Assembly (NCBI RefSeq): GCF_028649475.1
Contig: NZ_JAQSIP010000016.1
Location: 1-53,694, forward strand
Source: Curvibacter cyanobacteriorum
Lineage (GTDB): Bacteria; Pseudomonadota; Gammaproteobacteria; Burkholderiales; Burkholderiaceae_C
Direction: 5' to 3'
Length of the DNA stretch: 53,694 nt
Part shown: one piece after another, positions 45,225 through 53,693 of the stretch
How positions within the stretch are numbered: the stretch's first letter is position 1
How the letters are laid out: every line of letters starts with the position of its first letter
Program-made: the position numbers and the translations under genes
Notes under the pieces: model-generated
Told to the model about the DNA's origin: nothing
Seen by the model: the letters and a program-made list of their open reading frames with translations, nothing else
The model's database searches: none

Positions 45225-46205
45225 TCAACGCGTGGCCAAAGCGGCCTTGAGCGTGGGCAGGGCTTGCAGCATGGCCACCCGGCCCGCCTCGATGGAGCGG
45301 CGGCGGGCGCCGAAATCAGCGCTCTTGATGCCCGGCAAAGCGGGCTTGATGACCAATTCCGCCTCTTTGAGCTCCCAGGCGTTGATGCTCTTGGACATGA
45401 TGGCAAAAGTCTGCAACAGGATCTGCAGCGAGTCGTTGGCTGAGTTGCCCTCGGGCGGGCTCGAAATGTCCACCGCGACCACATAGGTGGCCCCCATCTG
45501 GCGCGCAAAGCGCACCGGCACCGGCGACACCAAGCCACCGTCAACGTAGTCGCGGCCCGCGATGCTGACCGGCTGGAACACCGAGGGCACCGCGCTCGAT
45601 GCGCGCACCGCCGTGCCGGTGTTGCCACGCTGGAACAACACGCCTTGGCCGTTCTGCAAGTCGGTGGCCACCACGCCCAGCGGCAGGCGCATGTCCTCGA
45701 TCAGGCGGTTGGCGACCAGGTTGTTCACATAGCGGCCCAGGGCCTCGCCCTTGAGCATGCCGCGGCTGAAGATGGGCAGGGTCCAGTCGGTGATGGCGGC
45801 CTCTTCCATGGTCTCGGCCACCTGCTGCAGCTGGGCACCGGTCTTGCCGCTGGCGTACAGCGCAGCGACCACACTGCCCGCCGACGTGCCCACCACGAAG
45901 TCGGGCTTGATGCCGGCCTCTTCAAGCACCTGGATCACGCCAATGTGGGCAAAGCCCCGCGCGGCACCGCCCCCCAGGGCGAGGCCGATCTTCAGCGGCG
46001 GACGCGGTGCCGGCACCGGGGCCGGCGTGGCGGCGGTCGAACCCGTCGCAGCACTCCCCGCCCCCGAGGTGGCCACCGCGCCGCCGGTGCTGGGGGTCAG
46101 GGGGGGCGGCGTGCCGCAGGCTTGCAGAAACAGGGCCAAAGCCAAGCCGGCGCCCCAGCGCGCACCGCGGGACGCCCGGTCAGACCGAGAGGAAAAAAAA
46201 CGCAT
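45225..46205 (-). CDS. Patatin-like phospholipase lipoprotein
   Basis: 326 residues. Lipobox LQAC (Cys30), then a Pro/Ala/Thr-rich linker (about 33-70). The patatin domain has the oxyanion loop GGGAARG (78-84), nucleophile Ser108 in GTSAG and Asp222 in VDGG. It is a serine esterase expected at the inner face of the outer membrane. The family includes RssA-like proteins. Its upstream neighbour on the same strand is fbpC, 31 bases before the start, so they may be co-transcribed. Confidence 0.92.
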   Translation of the reverse strand: MRFFSSRSDRASRGARWGAGLALALFLQACGTPPPLTPSTGGAVATSGAGSAATGSTAATPAPVPAPRPPLKIGLALGGGAARGFAHIGVIQVLEEAGIKPDFVVGTSAGSVVAALYASGKTGAQLQQVAETMEEAAITDWTLPIFSRGMLKGEALGRYVNNLVANRLIEDMRLPLGVVATDLQNGQGVLFQRGNTGTAVRASSAVPSVFQPVSIAGRDYVDGGLVSPVPVRFARQMGATYVVAVDISSPPEGNSANDSLQILLQTFAIMSKSINAWELKEAELVIKPALPGIKSADFGARRRSIEAGRVAMLQALPTLKAALATR

Positions 46206-46236
46206 GGTGAATCTGAACAAAAAAGGCGCGGCCCCC

Positions 46237-47310
46237 TCAGGCGGCCGGCAACCGGGCAAACGTGACCACGTGGTCCATCTCGGGGCGGATGCCCACCCAT
46301 TCGCCCACCGCGTGGTCGTGGTGGCTGGGCACATGGGCCAGCACCGTCTCGCCAGTGGCCAGGCTCAGGGTGTAGAGAAACTCAGAACCCCGGAAGGCCT
46401 TGCGCAGGATGCGCGCCTTCACCTGGGAGGCGTCGTCGTGCACGATGTCATCGGCGCGGAACAGCACATCGCACAGCCCGCCCGGGTACGCGGTGGGTAG
46501 CGGGCACTCGCTCAGGTCCTCCAGGTCACCCAGAGGGGTGTGCACGCGCAATGCGGCCCCACTGCCACTGAGGCTGGCGGGCAAGAGCACACCGTGGCCG
46601 ATGAAGTCGGCGACAAAGCGCGTCGCGGGCCGGTGGTACAGGGTGTAGGCGTCGTCCCATTGGTGCAGCGCCCCCTCTTGCATGACCCCGATCACATCGC
46701 CGATGGCAAAGGCCTCCAGCTGGTCGTGGGTGACCATCAGCGCGGTGGCCCCGGCCTGCTTGAGGATGCCGCGCACCTCGTGCGCCAGGCGCTCGCGCAG
46801 CTCGACGTCCAGGTTGGAAAACGGCTCGTCCAGCAGCAGCAGGTCGGGCTTGGGCGCCAACGCGCGGGCCAAGGCCACGCGCTGTTGCTGGCCCCCCGAC
46901 AACTCGTGCGGGAAGCGGGCCTGGGCGCCGTCCAGGCCAACCAGGTCCAGCACCTCGCGCACCCGGCTGCTGCGGGCCTCCCGCGACAGTGCGGCCAGGC
47001 CAAAGCCAACGTTGTCGGCGATGCTCAGGTGCGGAAACAAGGCGTAATCCTGGAACACCATGCCCATGCGGCGCTGCTCCGGGGGCACCACGGCGCCGAC
47101 GGCACTGACCACGCGCTTGGACAAGCGGATGGTGCCGGCCGCCACCGGCTCCAGCCCTGCGACAGCGCGCAGCAAGGACGTCTTGCCGCAGCCCGACGGG
47201 CCCAACAAGACGCCGATGTCCCCGGCGCGCAGCCCCAGCGACACCTGGGCCACGGCGGCACGCGGGCGACCGGGGTAACGAACATCCAGCTGAGACAGCT
47301 CTAAAAACAT
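46237..47310 (-). CDS. fbpC: Iron(III) ABC transporter, ATP-binding protein
   Basis: 357 residues. Walker A GPSGCGKT (37-44), signature LSGGQ (137-141), Walker B LLLLDEP (Asp161-Glu162), Q-loop VFQDYALFPHLS, switch His in MVTHDQLEA, and a C-terminal regulatory domain (about 240-355), as in FbpC. A TACAAT hexamer lies eight bases before the ATG on the minus strand, which would give a nearly leaderless mRNA; no ribosome site is visible. It is divergent from the permease gene. Assignment to iron rests on the neighbouring fbpA and its Fur-like box. Confidence 0.9.
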   Translation of the reverse strand: MFLELSQLDVRYPGRPRAAVAQVSLGLRAGDIGVLLGPSGCGKTSLLRAVAGLEPVAAGTIRLSKRVVSAVGAVVPPEQRRMGMVFQDYALFPHLSIADNVGFGLAALSREARSSRVREVLDLVGLDGAQARFPHELSGGQQQRVALARALAPKPDLLLLDEPFSNLDVELRERLAHEVRGILKQAGATALMVTHDQLEAFAIGDVIGVMQEGALHQWDDAYTLYHRPATRFVADFIGHGVLLPASLSGSGAALRVHTPLGDLEDLSECPLPTAYPGGLCDVLFRADDIVHDDASQVKARILRKAFRGSEFLYTLSLATGETVLAHVPSHHDHAVGEWVGIRPEMDHVVTFARLPAA

Positions 47311-47413
47311 AGACCTGGATTGTAGAGAGCCCCGAATGCCCCCCCAGGCCACGCAGGGAGCGCAGCGGAGCGTTTGCAACGCCCCGCCGGCCGGTGGGCC
47401 ATGGCCCCCCTCT

Positions 47414-47419
47414 TACAAT
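47414..47419 (+). promoter_or_regulatory. Possible -10 element of fbpB
   Basis: TACAAT in CCTCTTACAATGCG, 28 bases before the fbpB ATG. No convincing -35 is seen in the GC-rich sequence before it. Confidence 0.4.
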
Positions 47420-47446
47420 GCGCGCTTCCTTCACCGACCCCACTTC

Positions 47447-49063
47447 ATGCTCCGATCCTGGTCACGCGCTGTCTTGCTGCTGTTGCTGGCGACCCTGCTG
47501 TGTCTGCCCATCGTGTCGGTGCTGTGGTTCTGCCTGCACGGTTCAGCGCAAAGCAGCCAGATCCTGGCCGAGATGGCCCGCACGGTGCTGCCGGACTATG
47601 CCTGGACCTCGCTGGCGCTGTGCCTGATGGTGGGCCTCGGGGTCAGTGGGGTGGGGCTGGGCACGGCCACGGCGGTGAGCCTGTTCGAGTTCAAGGGCCG
47701 ACGCTGGTTCGAATGGGCCTTGCTGCTGCCGCTGGCCATGCCGGCCTACGTGGTGGCGTACGCCTACACCGACTTCCTGCAGTTCAGTGGCCCTTTGCAG
47801 ACCGCCCTGCGCCAGCACCTGGGCTTGCAGGGGCGCGTGCTGCCAGAGATCCGCAGCCTGGGCGGTGCGGCGCTGGTGTTCACGCTGGCGCTCTACCCCT
47901 ACGTCTACCTGCTGACACGGGCCGCGCTCAGCGAACGCGCCAGTCAGCTGATGGAGGCCGCGCGCCTGCTGGGCGCACCGCTGTCGCGCCGCATCCGTGT
48001 CATTGCCCTGCCCATGGCCCGGCCAGCCATTGCCGCCGGGGTGGCCCTGGCGCTGATGGAGACGCTGGCCGATTACGGGGTGTCGAGCTACTTCGGCATC
48101 CAGACCTTCACCGCCGGCATTTACAAAGCCTGGCTGGCCATGGACGACCGGGTCGCCGCCGGCCAACTGGCCGCTTGCCTGCTGCTGGTGGTGCTGGTGT
48201 TGCTGGGGCTGGAGCGGCGGGCACGGCGCCACCTGCGCTTCAGCCAAAACAAGCCGGACCGGCAGGACGCGGTCGCCACCCGCCCCACCACGCTCAAAGG
48301 CCCCGGCCTGGCGCTGGCCTGGCTGGTCTGCGGCGCCCCTGTGCTGCTGGGCTTTGTGCTGCCGGTGCTGTTCATGCTGCGGCCGCTGCTGGCCGAACCG
48401 ACCGAGCTGCCGTGGGCACGTTTCTGGGCCTGGTCGCTGAACAGCCTGCAACTCGGCCTGCTCAGCGCCGGCCTGGCCGTCGGGCTGGCATTGAGCTTGG
48501 CGTTCGTGCAACGCCAGCGACCGGACCGGGCCTCGCGCGCGGTGACGCAGTTGGTCGGGCTGGGCTACGCCATCCCCGGCGCGGTGGTGGTGGTGGGGCT
48601 GCTGCTGCCTTTTGGCTGGTTGCAGCAACGCTGGCCGGCGTCGCAGGCAGGCTACTGGCTCAGTGCCACGGTGCTGGGCTTGGTGTTGGCGTACCTGGTG
48701 CGCTTCACCTCGGTGGCCTTGCAGACGGTGCAGAGCGGCTACACCCGCATCCCGCCCAGCCTCGACGAGTCGGCCCGCCTGCTGGGCGTGCGCGGTTGGG
48801 GCCTGCTGAGGCGGGTGCATGCGCCCCTGCTCAAGCGCTCGGCCGCCGCGGCCTTGCTGCTGGTGTTTGTCGACGTCATGAAAGAACTGCCCACCACACT
48901 GGTGCTGCGGCCGTTCAACTCCGACACCCTGGCCGTCGTGGCCTACCAGCTGGCGCGCGACGAGCGCCTCGGCGAAGCCGCCCTGCCCAGCCTGGCTTTG
49001 GTGCTGGTGGGCCTGGGGCCTGTGCTGCTGCTGAGCCGCACGCTGCGGCGCCAGGGCGACTGA
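47447..49063 (+). CDS. fbpB: Iron(III) ABC transporter, two-domain permease
   Basis: 538 residues with about twelve membrane helices in two similar halves. Each half has the EAA-type loop that contacts the ATPase: MEAARLLGAPLSRRIRVIALP and, in the second half, DESARLLGVRGWGLLRRVHAP. This fused two-domain permease is typical of FbpB. The ATG at 47447 leads into the first helix (RAVLLLLLATLLCLPIVSVLWF); longer frames start in non-conserved sequence. fbpA follows after 262 bases containing a Fur-like box, so fbpA can be expressed separately and more strongly. Confidence 0.93.
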   Translation: MLRSWSRAVLLLLLATLLCLPIVSVLWFCLHGSAQSSQILAEMARTVLPDYAWTSLALCLMVGLGVSGVGLGTATAVSLFEFKGRRWFEWALLLPLAMPAYVVAYAYTDFLQFSGPLQTALRQHLGLQGRVLPEIRSLGGAALVFTLALYPYVYLLTRAALSERASQLMEAARLLGAPLSRRIRVIALPMARPAIAAGVALALMETLADYGVSSYFGIQTFTAGIYKAWLAMDDRVAAGQLAACLLLVVLVLLGLERRARRHLRFSQNKPDRQDAVATRPTTLKGPGLALAWLVCGAPVLLGFVLPVLFMLRPLLAEPTELPWARFWAWSLNSLQLGLLSAGLAVGLALSLAFVQRQRPDRASRAVTQLVGLGYAIPGAVVVVGLLLPFGWLQQRWPASQAGYWLSATVLGLVLAYLVRFTSVALQTVQSGYTRIPPSLDESARLLGVRGWGLLRRVHAPLLKRSAAAALLLVFVDVMKELPTTLVLRPFNSDTLAVVAYQLARDERLGEAALPSLALVLVGLGPVLLLSRTLRRQGD

Positions 49064-49257
49064 GCCGGCCCACCCACAGACCTGCCCCCGCCGGCGCCAC
49101 GCGCTCTGGCAGCTCGCAGCGATAGGGGGGCCACACCAGCACCTTGGCCCCGCCAGGACCACCACTTGCATCGCCCGTGTGGCCGAGCACCTGCGAGCGC
49201 ACATCCTGCATGCTCCGCACGTCTTGCGGCACCACCGGGAGATGCCCATGATCACAA

Positions 49258-49272
49258 GAATGATTCGCATTC
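49258..49272 (+). promoter_or_regulatory. Fur-like box before fbpA
   Basis: GAATG-ATTCG-CATTC is an inverted repeat inside AAGAATGATTCGCATTCATT, with the GAATGATT/CATTC look of Fur sites. It lies in an AT-rich stretch 54 bases before fbpA and overlaps a likely promoter (TGATATACTGAT). Confidence 0.75.
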
Positions 49273-49325
49273 ATTGATATACTGATTTTTTAAGTTGAGA
49301 CAAGTGGCGCTGCCAAAGGAATGCT

Positions 49326-50372
49326 GTGAAAACTGTGCTGAAGACTGTTGCCTTGTCCTGGGCCTTGCTGAACGCGGTCCCGGGGTTCTCGCAAGACCAG
49401 GTGCTGAACCTTTATTCGGCGCGCCACTACCCCAGCGACGAAGCGCTCTACAGCAACTTCACCAAGGCCACGGGCATCCGCATCCAGCGCGTGGATGCCG
49501 ATGACGCAGGCATCCTTGCCCGGCTCAAGACCGAGGGTCAGGCCTCGCCCGCCGACGTGATCCTGCTGGTCGACGCGGCGCGGCTATGGCGCGCTGAAGT
49601 CGACGGTCTGTTCCAACCGATCCAGTCCAAGGTGCTGACCGGCGCCATCCCGCCGCAACTGCGCGCCAAGCCCGACGACAAGGGGGCCACCGCCTGGTTC
49701 GGCCTGTCGACCCGCGCCCGCATCGTGGTGTACGACAAGCAGCGCGTGAAGGCCTCGGAGGTGGACACCTACGAAAAGCTGGCGGACCCGGTCAACAAAG
49801 GCCGCATCTGCATTCGCTCGGGTTCGCACCCCTACAACCTGAGCCTGTTTGGCGCCATGGTCGAGCACCTGGGCCCGGTCAAAACCGAAGCCTGGCTCAA
49901 GGGCCTGAACGACAACCTCGCGCGCAGCCCCAAGGGGGGCGACACCGACCAGATCAAGGGCGTGGCCTCGGGCGAATGCGCGGTGGCGGTGACCAACTCC
50001 TACTACCTGGCGCGCCTGATGCGCTCGAACAACCCCGACGACCGCGCGATGGTCGACAAACTGGGCGTGGTGTTCCCCAACCAGGCCGGTGAAGGCACCC
50101 ACGTCAACGTGGCTGGTGGCGCGGTGGCCCGCTACGCCAAGAACCAGGCCAACGCCGTGCGTTTTCTGGAGTACCTGATCAGCCCCGAAGCCCAGAACCA
50201 CTTTGCCAACGGCAACAACGAGTGGCCGGTGGCCAAGGGCGTGCAGTTCGACAACCCCGCGCTCAAGGCCATGACCGGCGGCAGCTTCAAAAGCGAACTG
50301 ATCCCGATCAGCGCCGTGGGCATGAACCAGATCAAGGTGCAGCAGATGCTGGACCGCGTCGGCTTCCGCTGA
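49326..50372 (+). CDS. fbpA: Iron(III) ABC transporter, periplasmic binding protein
   Basis: 348 residues from a GTG at 49326, with AAAGGA seven bases upstream. Signal sequence ends about residue 22 (GFSQD). The mature protein begins VLNLYSARHYPSDEALYSNF, with the conserved His34, and the adjacent tyrosines 226-227 in TNSYYLARLM are the ferric-iron ligands of the FbpA class. GRICIRSGSHPYNLSLFGAMVE and a terminal block (EYLISPEAQNHFANGNNEWPV) also fit. The Fur-like box lies directly upstream; a terminator follows at 50397. Confidence 0.95.
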   Translation: MKTVLKTVALSWALLNAVPGFSQDQVLNLYSARHYPSDEALYSNFTKATGIRIQRVDADDAGILARLKTEGQASPADVILLVDAARLWRAEVDGLFQPIQSKVLTGAIPPQLRAKPDDKGATAWFGLSTRARIVVYDKQRVKASEVDTYEKLADPVNKGRICIRSGSHPYNLSLFGAMVEHLGPVKTEAWLKGLNDNLARSPKGGDTDQIKGVASGECAVAVTNSYYLARLMRSNNPDDRAMVDKLGVVFPNQAGEGTHVNVAGGAVARYAKNQANAVRFLEYLISPEAQNHFANGNNEWPVAKGVQFDNPALKAMTGGSFKSELIPISAVGMNQIKVQQMLDRVGFR

Positions 50373-50396
50373 GCGCCCCCCCCTGCCCCGCCACCC

Positions 50397-50429
50397 AGGC
50401 CTCCCGCTGCACAGCGCGAGGCCTTTTTT
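50397..50429 (+). terminator. Terminator of fbpA
   Basis: GGCCTC and GAGGCC enclose a second stem CGCT/AGCG; six T follow. Confidence 0.93.
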
Positions 50430-50464
50430 CACGCTTGCGGTGAGCGCAACTCCACTGCCATAAT

Positions 50465-50484
50465 TGACGTTTACGTAAACGTCA
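50465..50484 (+). promoter_or_regulatory. Perfect 20-bp palindrome before the dehydrogenase gene
   Basis: TGACGTTTACGTAAACGTCA is fully symmetric and ends 15 bases before the ATG at 50500. It is preceded by TAAT. The sequence resembles palindromes that I recall for LiuR (MerR family) or related regulators of branched-chain and fatty-acid breakdown; no regulator gene is adjacent. Confidence 0.75.
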
Positions 50485-50499
50485 TACACAGGAGACACC

Positions 50500-51258
50500 A
50501 TGCAAATCAAAGACCGCGTTTTCATCGTCACCGGCGGCGCTTCGGGCCTGGGCGAAGGCACGGCCCGCATGCTGGCAGCCAACGGTGCCACCGTCGTGAT
50601 CGCTGACATGCAAGCCGAAAAAGGCGAAGCCGTGGCGCGTGAACTGGGCGGCGCGTTTGTGAAGTGCGATGTGAGCCAGGAAGCCGACGGCCAAGCCGTG
50701 GTGGCCAAAGCCGTGTCGCTGGGCAAACTGGTGGGCCTGATCAACTGCGCCGGCATCGCCCCGGCTGAAAAGACGGTCGGCAAGAACGGCCCGCACGCGC
50801 TGGCCGTCTACAGCAAGACCATCATGGTCAACCTGGTGGGCACCTTCAACATGATCCGCCTGGCGGCCGATGCCATGTGCAAGAACGAACCCGAAGCCAC
50901 GGGCGAACGCGGCGTGCTGATCTCCACCGCCTCGGTGGCTGCCTACGACGGCCAGATCGGTCAGGCGGCCTACAGCGCGTCCAAGGGCGGCGTGGTGGGC
51001 ATGACCCTGCCCATTGCGCGCGACCTGGCGCGCAACGGCATCCGCAACATGACGATCGCCCCTGGTATCTTTGGCACCCCGATGCTGTTTGGCATGCCGC
51101 AAGAAGTGCAGGATGCGCTGGCCGCCAGCGTGCCCTTCCCGTCGCGCCTGGGCACGCCCAACGACTATGCCCGCCTGGCCCAACACATCATCGAGAACGA
51201 CATGCTCAATGGCGAAGTGATTCGCCTCGACGGCGCCATCCGACTGGCACCGCGCTGA
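50500..51258 (+). CDS. Short-chain dehydrogenase, 3-hydroxyacyl-CoA dehydrogenase-like
   Basis: 252 residues. NAD-binding [10 protein letters not shown] (11-20), NCAG (82-85), catalytic Ser about 145 ([23 protein letters not shown]) with Tyr158 and Lys162. The segment [21 protein letters not shown] and the overall pattern resemble type II 3-hydroxyacyl-CoA dehydrogenases (HSD17B10-like), which act in isoleucine and branched fatty-acid breakdown. AGGAG precedes the ATG. The upstream palindrome fits such a role. Stands alone, with its own terminator. Confidence 0.9.
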   Translation: MQIKDRVFIVTGGASGLGEGTARMLAANGATVVIADMQAEKGEAVARELGGAFVKCDVSQEADGQAVVAKAVSLGKLVGLINCAGIAPAEKTVGKNGPHALAVYSKTIMVNLVGTFNMIRLAADAMCKNEPEATGERGVLISTASVAAYDGQIGQAAYSASKGGVVGMTLPIARDLARNGIRNMTIAPGIFGTPMLFGMPQEVQDALAASVPFPSRLGTPNDYARLAQHIIENDMLNGEVIRLDGAIRLAPR

Positions 51259-51308
51259 GCATCGCGCCCCCATCGGGGCCGGCCTGAGTTGCCGGCCCTG
51301 CCCCACCC

Positions 51309-51333
51309 GCCAGTGCCCTGCACTGGCTTTTTT
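51309..51333 (+). terminator. Terminator of the dehydrogenase gene
   Basis: GCCAGTG and CACTGGC with a CCCTG loop, then six T. Confidence 0.93.
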
Positions 51334-51470
51334 GTGCCCGCCAGGCCCAGGGAGTCCGGGTGAACAGGGGGCTCAGCCCACCCCGAGCGAACTCAGGGCC
51401 AAACGGGTGAAGGTGTCGGCACCGAAACGGGCCAGTCAGTGGGCCATTCAGCGCCTGCGAGCGGACAAAG

Positions 51471-51507
51471 AAAAACGGCCCACAGAAAACTCTGTGAGCC
51501 GTTTTAT
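51471..51507 (-). terminator. Minus-strand terminator, probably of the tRNA-Asp transcript
   Basis: AAAACGGC-C-CACAGA and TCTGTG-A-GCCGTTTT form a 14-bp stem with one mismatch. An A-run on its left gives a T-run on the minus strand. It lies directly past the tRNA-Asp 3' end match, as a terminator of that tRNA would. Confidence 0.75.
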
Positions 51508-51508
51508 T

Positions 51509-51522
51509 TGGCGGAGTGGACG
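51509..51522 (-). mobile_element. Attachment site: duplicated 3' end of tRNA-Asp
   Basis: On the minus strand these 14 bases read CGTCCACTCCGCCA, the acceptor-stem end and CCA of bacterial tRNA-Asp. The match stops there: the next bases do not continue into GGGACTCGAACC. It lies 121 bases before the integrase, so it marks one end (attL/attR) of an element inserted in tRNA-Asp. Confidence 0.7.
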
Positions 51523-51643
51523 CGAGAAGCGTCGCAGCCCGGTAGCCGCCAGCAACGGCCAAAAGCCTAATGCTGACAACGGGTTAGCTCATTGAGCCAG
51601 CCGCTTTCCGCCGGAAACTTCCGCTATTGTAGCAAGGTTTTCT

Positions 51644-52882
51644 GTGAGTCGAATTGTGAGTTCAATCGACCCCATGAAAGCCAAGAACCCCAAAACTATC
51701 CAAGACCAAATCGACCAGGCCGCCTGTGGCACGTCCCGCAAGCTCTACCGCATCAACGGCGCTGAGTTCCTGTTGCAAGTCACGCCCAAGGGGGTGAAGT
51801 CCTGGTGTTATCGCTACACCCTGAACAACAAGACCCGCGTCATGGGACTTGGCCCCGTGCATCGCATCTCCTTCGACGAAGCCACCAAGCGGGCACGCAA
51901 GATTCGCGTGCTGCTGGATGACGGCATTGACCCACTGGCCGAACGCGACCACAAGAAGGCAGAGCAAGCCCTGAGCAAAACCTTCAAGGAGTGCGCAGCA
52001 GAGTTCATTCGCAGCCACGAAGCAGGCTGGAAGTCCGCAAAGCACACAGCCCAGTGGTCGGCAACGCTGGAAACCTATGCCTACCCCACTATCGGAGACT
52101 TGGCGGTACAGAACATCAAAGTGGCACACGTCACGAAGATCATCGACCCGATCTGGCTCGACAAGAATGAAACCGCTGAGCGAGTCCGGTCTCGCATCGA
52201 GAAGGTTTTGGCATGGGCTACCGTACATGGCTATCGAACTGGCGACAACCCGGCACGATGGTCAGGCTACCTCAGCGAAATCTTCCCCAAGCGGGCTGCT
52301 GTGCGCAAGGTGAAGCATCATCCTGCACTGCCGTATTTGGAGCTACCTGCCTTCATGCGCCTGCTGGAAAACACCTCAGGTCGAGGGGCATGGGTGTTGC
52401 GCTTCTTGATCCTGACCGCCACGAGAACGACCGAGACGCGAGCCGCAGAATGGTCGGAAATCGACATGGAGGAACGCCTGTGGTGCATTCCGGCTGAACG
52501 CATGAAGGCATCACGCCCACACCGTGTTCCGCTGTCAGAGCCAGCGATGGAAATTCTGCGCTACATGAAGGCCATCAACGATGCACACCCCACGCCGTCG
52601 AAGTACGTCTTCAACGGCCAGACCTGGGGCAAGCATCCATCGGAGGCCATCATGTTGATGCGGTTGAAACACATGGGCCGCACCGACATTGTTCCGCACG
52701 GCTTCAGAAGCACCTTCCGCGACTTCGTGGCGGAAAAAACCGACTTTCCCCGTGAAGTGGCGGAGGCTGCGCTGGCGCATGCACTGCAAGACAAAACGGA
52801 AGCCGCCTACCAGCGCGGTGACTACCTTGAAAAGCGCCGAGAACTGATGACCTTGTGGGCCAACTTCTGCATGTCCGGTTAG
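51644..52882 (+). CDS. P4-type tyrosine integrase
   Basis: 412 residues from a GTG at 51644; a GTG at 51656 and an ATG at 51674 are alternatives, with no clear ribosome site. The N-terminal arm-binding domain (DUF4102-like) includes EFLLQVTPKGVKSWCYRY and MGLGPVHRISFDEA. Catalytic residues are Arg261 (LTATRTTETRAAEW), His352 and Arg355 (PHGFRSTFRDF), His379 (AALAHAL) and Tyr389 (EAAYQRGDY). It joins the element to the tRNA-Asp end. Codon use is less GC-biased than the neighbouring chromosome genes, as expected for acquired DNA. Confidence 0.95.
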   Translation: MSRIVSSIDPMKAKNPKTIQDQIDQAACGTSRKLYRINGAEFLLQVTPKGVKSWCYRYTLNNKTRVMGLGPVHRISFDEATKRARKIRVLLDDGIDPLAERDHKKAEQALSKTFKECAAEFIRSHEAGWKSAKHTAQWSATLETYAYPTIGDLAVQNIKVAHVTKIIDPIWLDKNETAERVRSRIEKVLAWATVHGYRTGDNPARWSGYLSEIFPKRAAVRKVKHHPALPYLELPAFMRLLENTSGRGAWVLRFLILTATRTTETRAAEWSEIDMEERLWCIPAERMKASRPHRVPLSEPAMEILRYMKAINDAHPTPSKYVFNGQTWGKHPSEAIMLMRLKHMGRTDIVPHGFRSTFRDFVAEKTDFPREVAEAALAHALQDKTEAAYQRGDYLEKRRELMTLWANFCMSG

Positions 52883-53231
52883 ACATCCGCCGGGATCGAC
52901 CGCCGATTGCCCTTGACCAAAACTGTGCTATAGAATTTCGTCCATGAACTGCAAGTAGCGGGTACAGCAGTTCTACAGTTCGGATGAACTGTCGGGTGTG
53001 ACGCACAGCTCCCTCGTCACCTCCGCCACCCCTCTTGAGCCAAGTTCCTTGGCAATAAAGAGGTGCATCAGTCGCCACCAACGAGCAGGCGACCATGCAC
53101 AAAGAAAGCCGAGCAAACCGGGCTTCTCTGTGTGTAGATGATTTGGTCAAACCCCTCTGAAACAGGAACCATTGCCCGAGACGTTTATTTGTCTTTACCC
53201 GTGGGTCGTGGCTCTCTTTTGGAGATGATCC
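52883..53231. other. Structured leader region between integrase and AlpA-like gene
   Basis: About 350 bases without a gene. A TTGCCC-N16-TATAGA promoter candidate lies at 52907-52934. A hairpin at 53031-53063 has CCTCTT/AAGAGG outside and GCCAA/TTGGC inside, and a further imperfect pairing occurs near 53100-53130. This could be a long leader or a small regulatory RNA of the element. Confidence 0.5.
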
Positions 53232-53693
53232 ATGTCCATCAACACACTGAAAGTAGATGTTCAAAACGCCCTGACTCTGAAAAATGATCGCCTCTTGCGC
53301 GATGCCGAGGTTCAAAAGCTGACTGGCGTGCGCAAGACTCGCCGCGCCGATCTGATGCGCGACGGAAAATTCCCTCACCCCATCAAAATCTGCGGAGGCC
53401 GAACGAATTACTGGCTGGCATCTGAAATCGAAAAATTCATTGCCGATCAGGTCGTACAACACCGCGCCGAGCAGGCTGAAAAGCTGGCTCAACTCGCCAG
53501 TGACCCCTTCAACGTTCTGATGAGTGCCTTGGCAGGCAAGCCAAGCCAGAACTCGCAAGGGGCCTGCGATGCCCCCGATGGCCACCCCAAACTGCTCCAC
53601 AGTTGGCCAGTCAAACTGCTCCAGGCAGGACATGGTGATTATGCCGGGTCGGGCGTGATGGCCAGCCGCGCGGCGGCCTCCTTGAGTCGGTAG
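53232..53693 (+). CDS. AlpA-like excisionase/regulator of the integrative element
   Basis: 153 residues, ending at TAG one base before the window edge. The AlpA/MerR-like winged helix is at about 18-75: LLRDAEVQKLTGVRKTRRADLMRDGKFPHPIKICGGRTNYWLASEIEKFIAD. Such proteins activate or help excise prophage-like elements. AlpA proteins are usually 60-90 residues; the additional 70 residues here (from about 85) show no known domain. TTTTGGAG lies about eight bases before the ATG. Confidence 0.85.
   Translation: MSINTLKVDVQNALTLKNDRLLRDAEVQKLTGVRKTRRADLMRDGKFPHPIKICGGRTNYWLASEIEKFIADQVVQHRAEQAEKLAQLASDPFNVLMSALAGKPSQNSQGACDAPDGHPKLLHSWPVKLLQAGHGDYAGSGVMASRAAASLSR

Larger units (their letters stand above)
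51259..51643. other. Junction between the chromosome and the integrative element
   Basis: About 385 bases without a gene. In order: the dehydrogenase terminator (51309), unremarkable sequence, a minus-strand terminator (51471), the tRNA-Asp end match (51509), then about 120 bases up to the integrase. Confidence 0.7.

Noticed and set aside
48915-49274. 119-codon minus-strand frame between fbpB and fbpA
   Set aside because: It begins inside the Fur-like box region and runs antisense into fbpB, with no family match.
51505-51600. A complete tRNA gene before the integrase
   Set aside because: Only the last 14 bases of tRNA-Asp match; no other arm can be formed.
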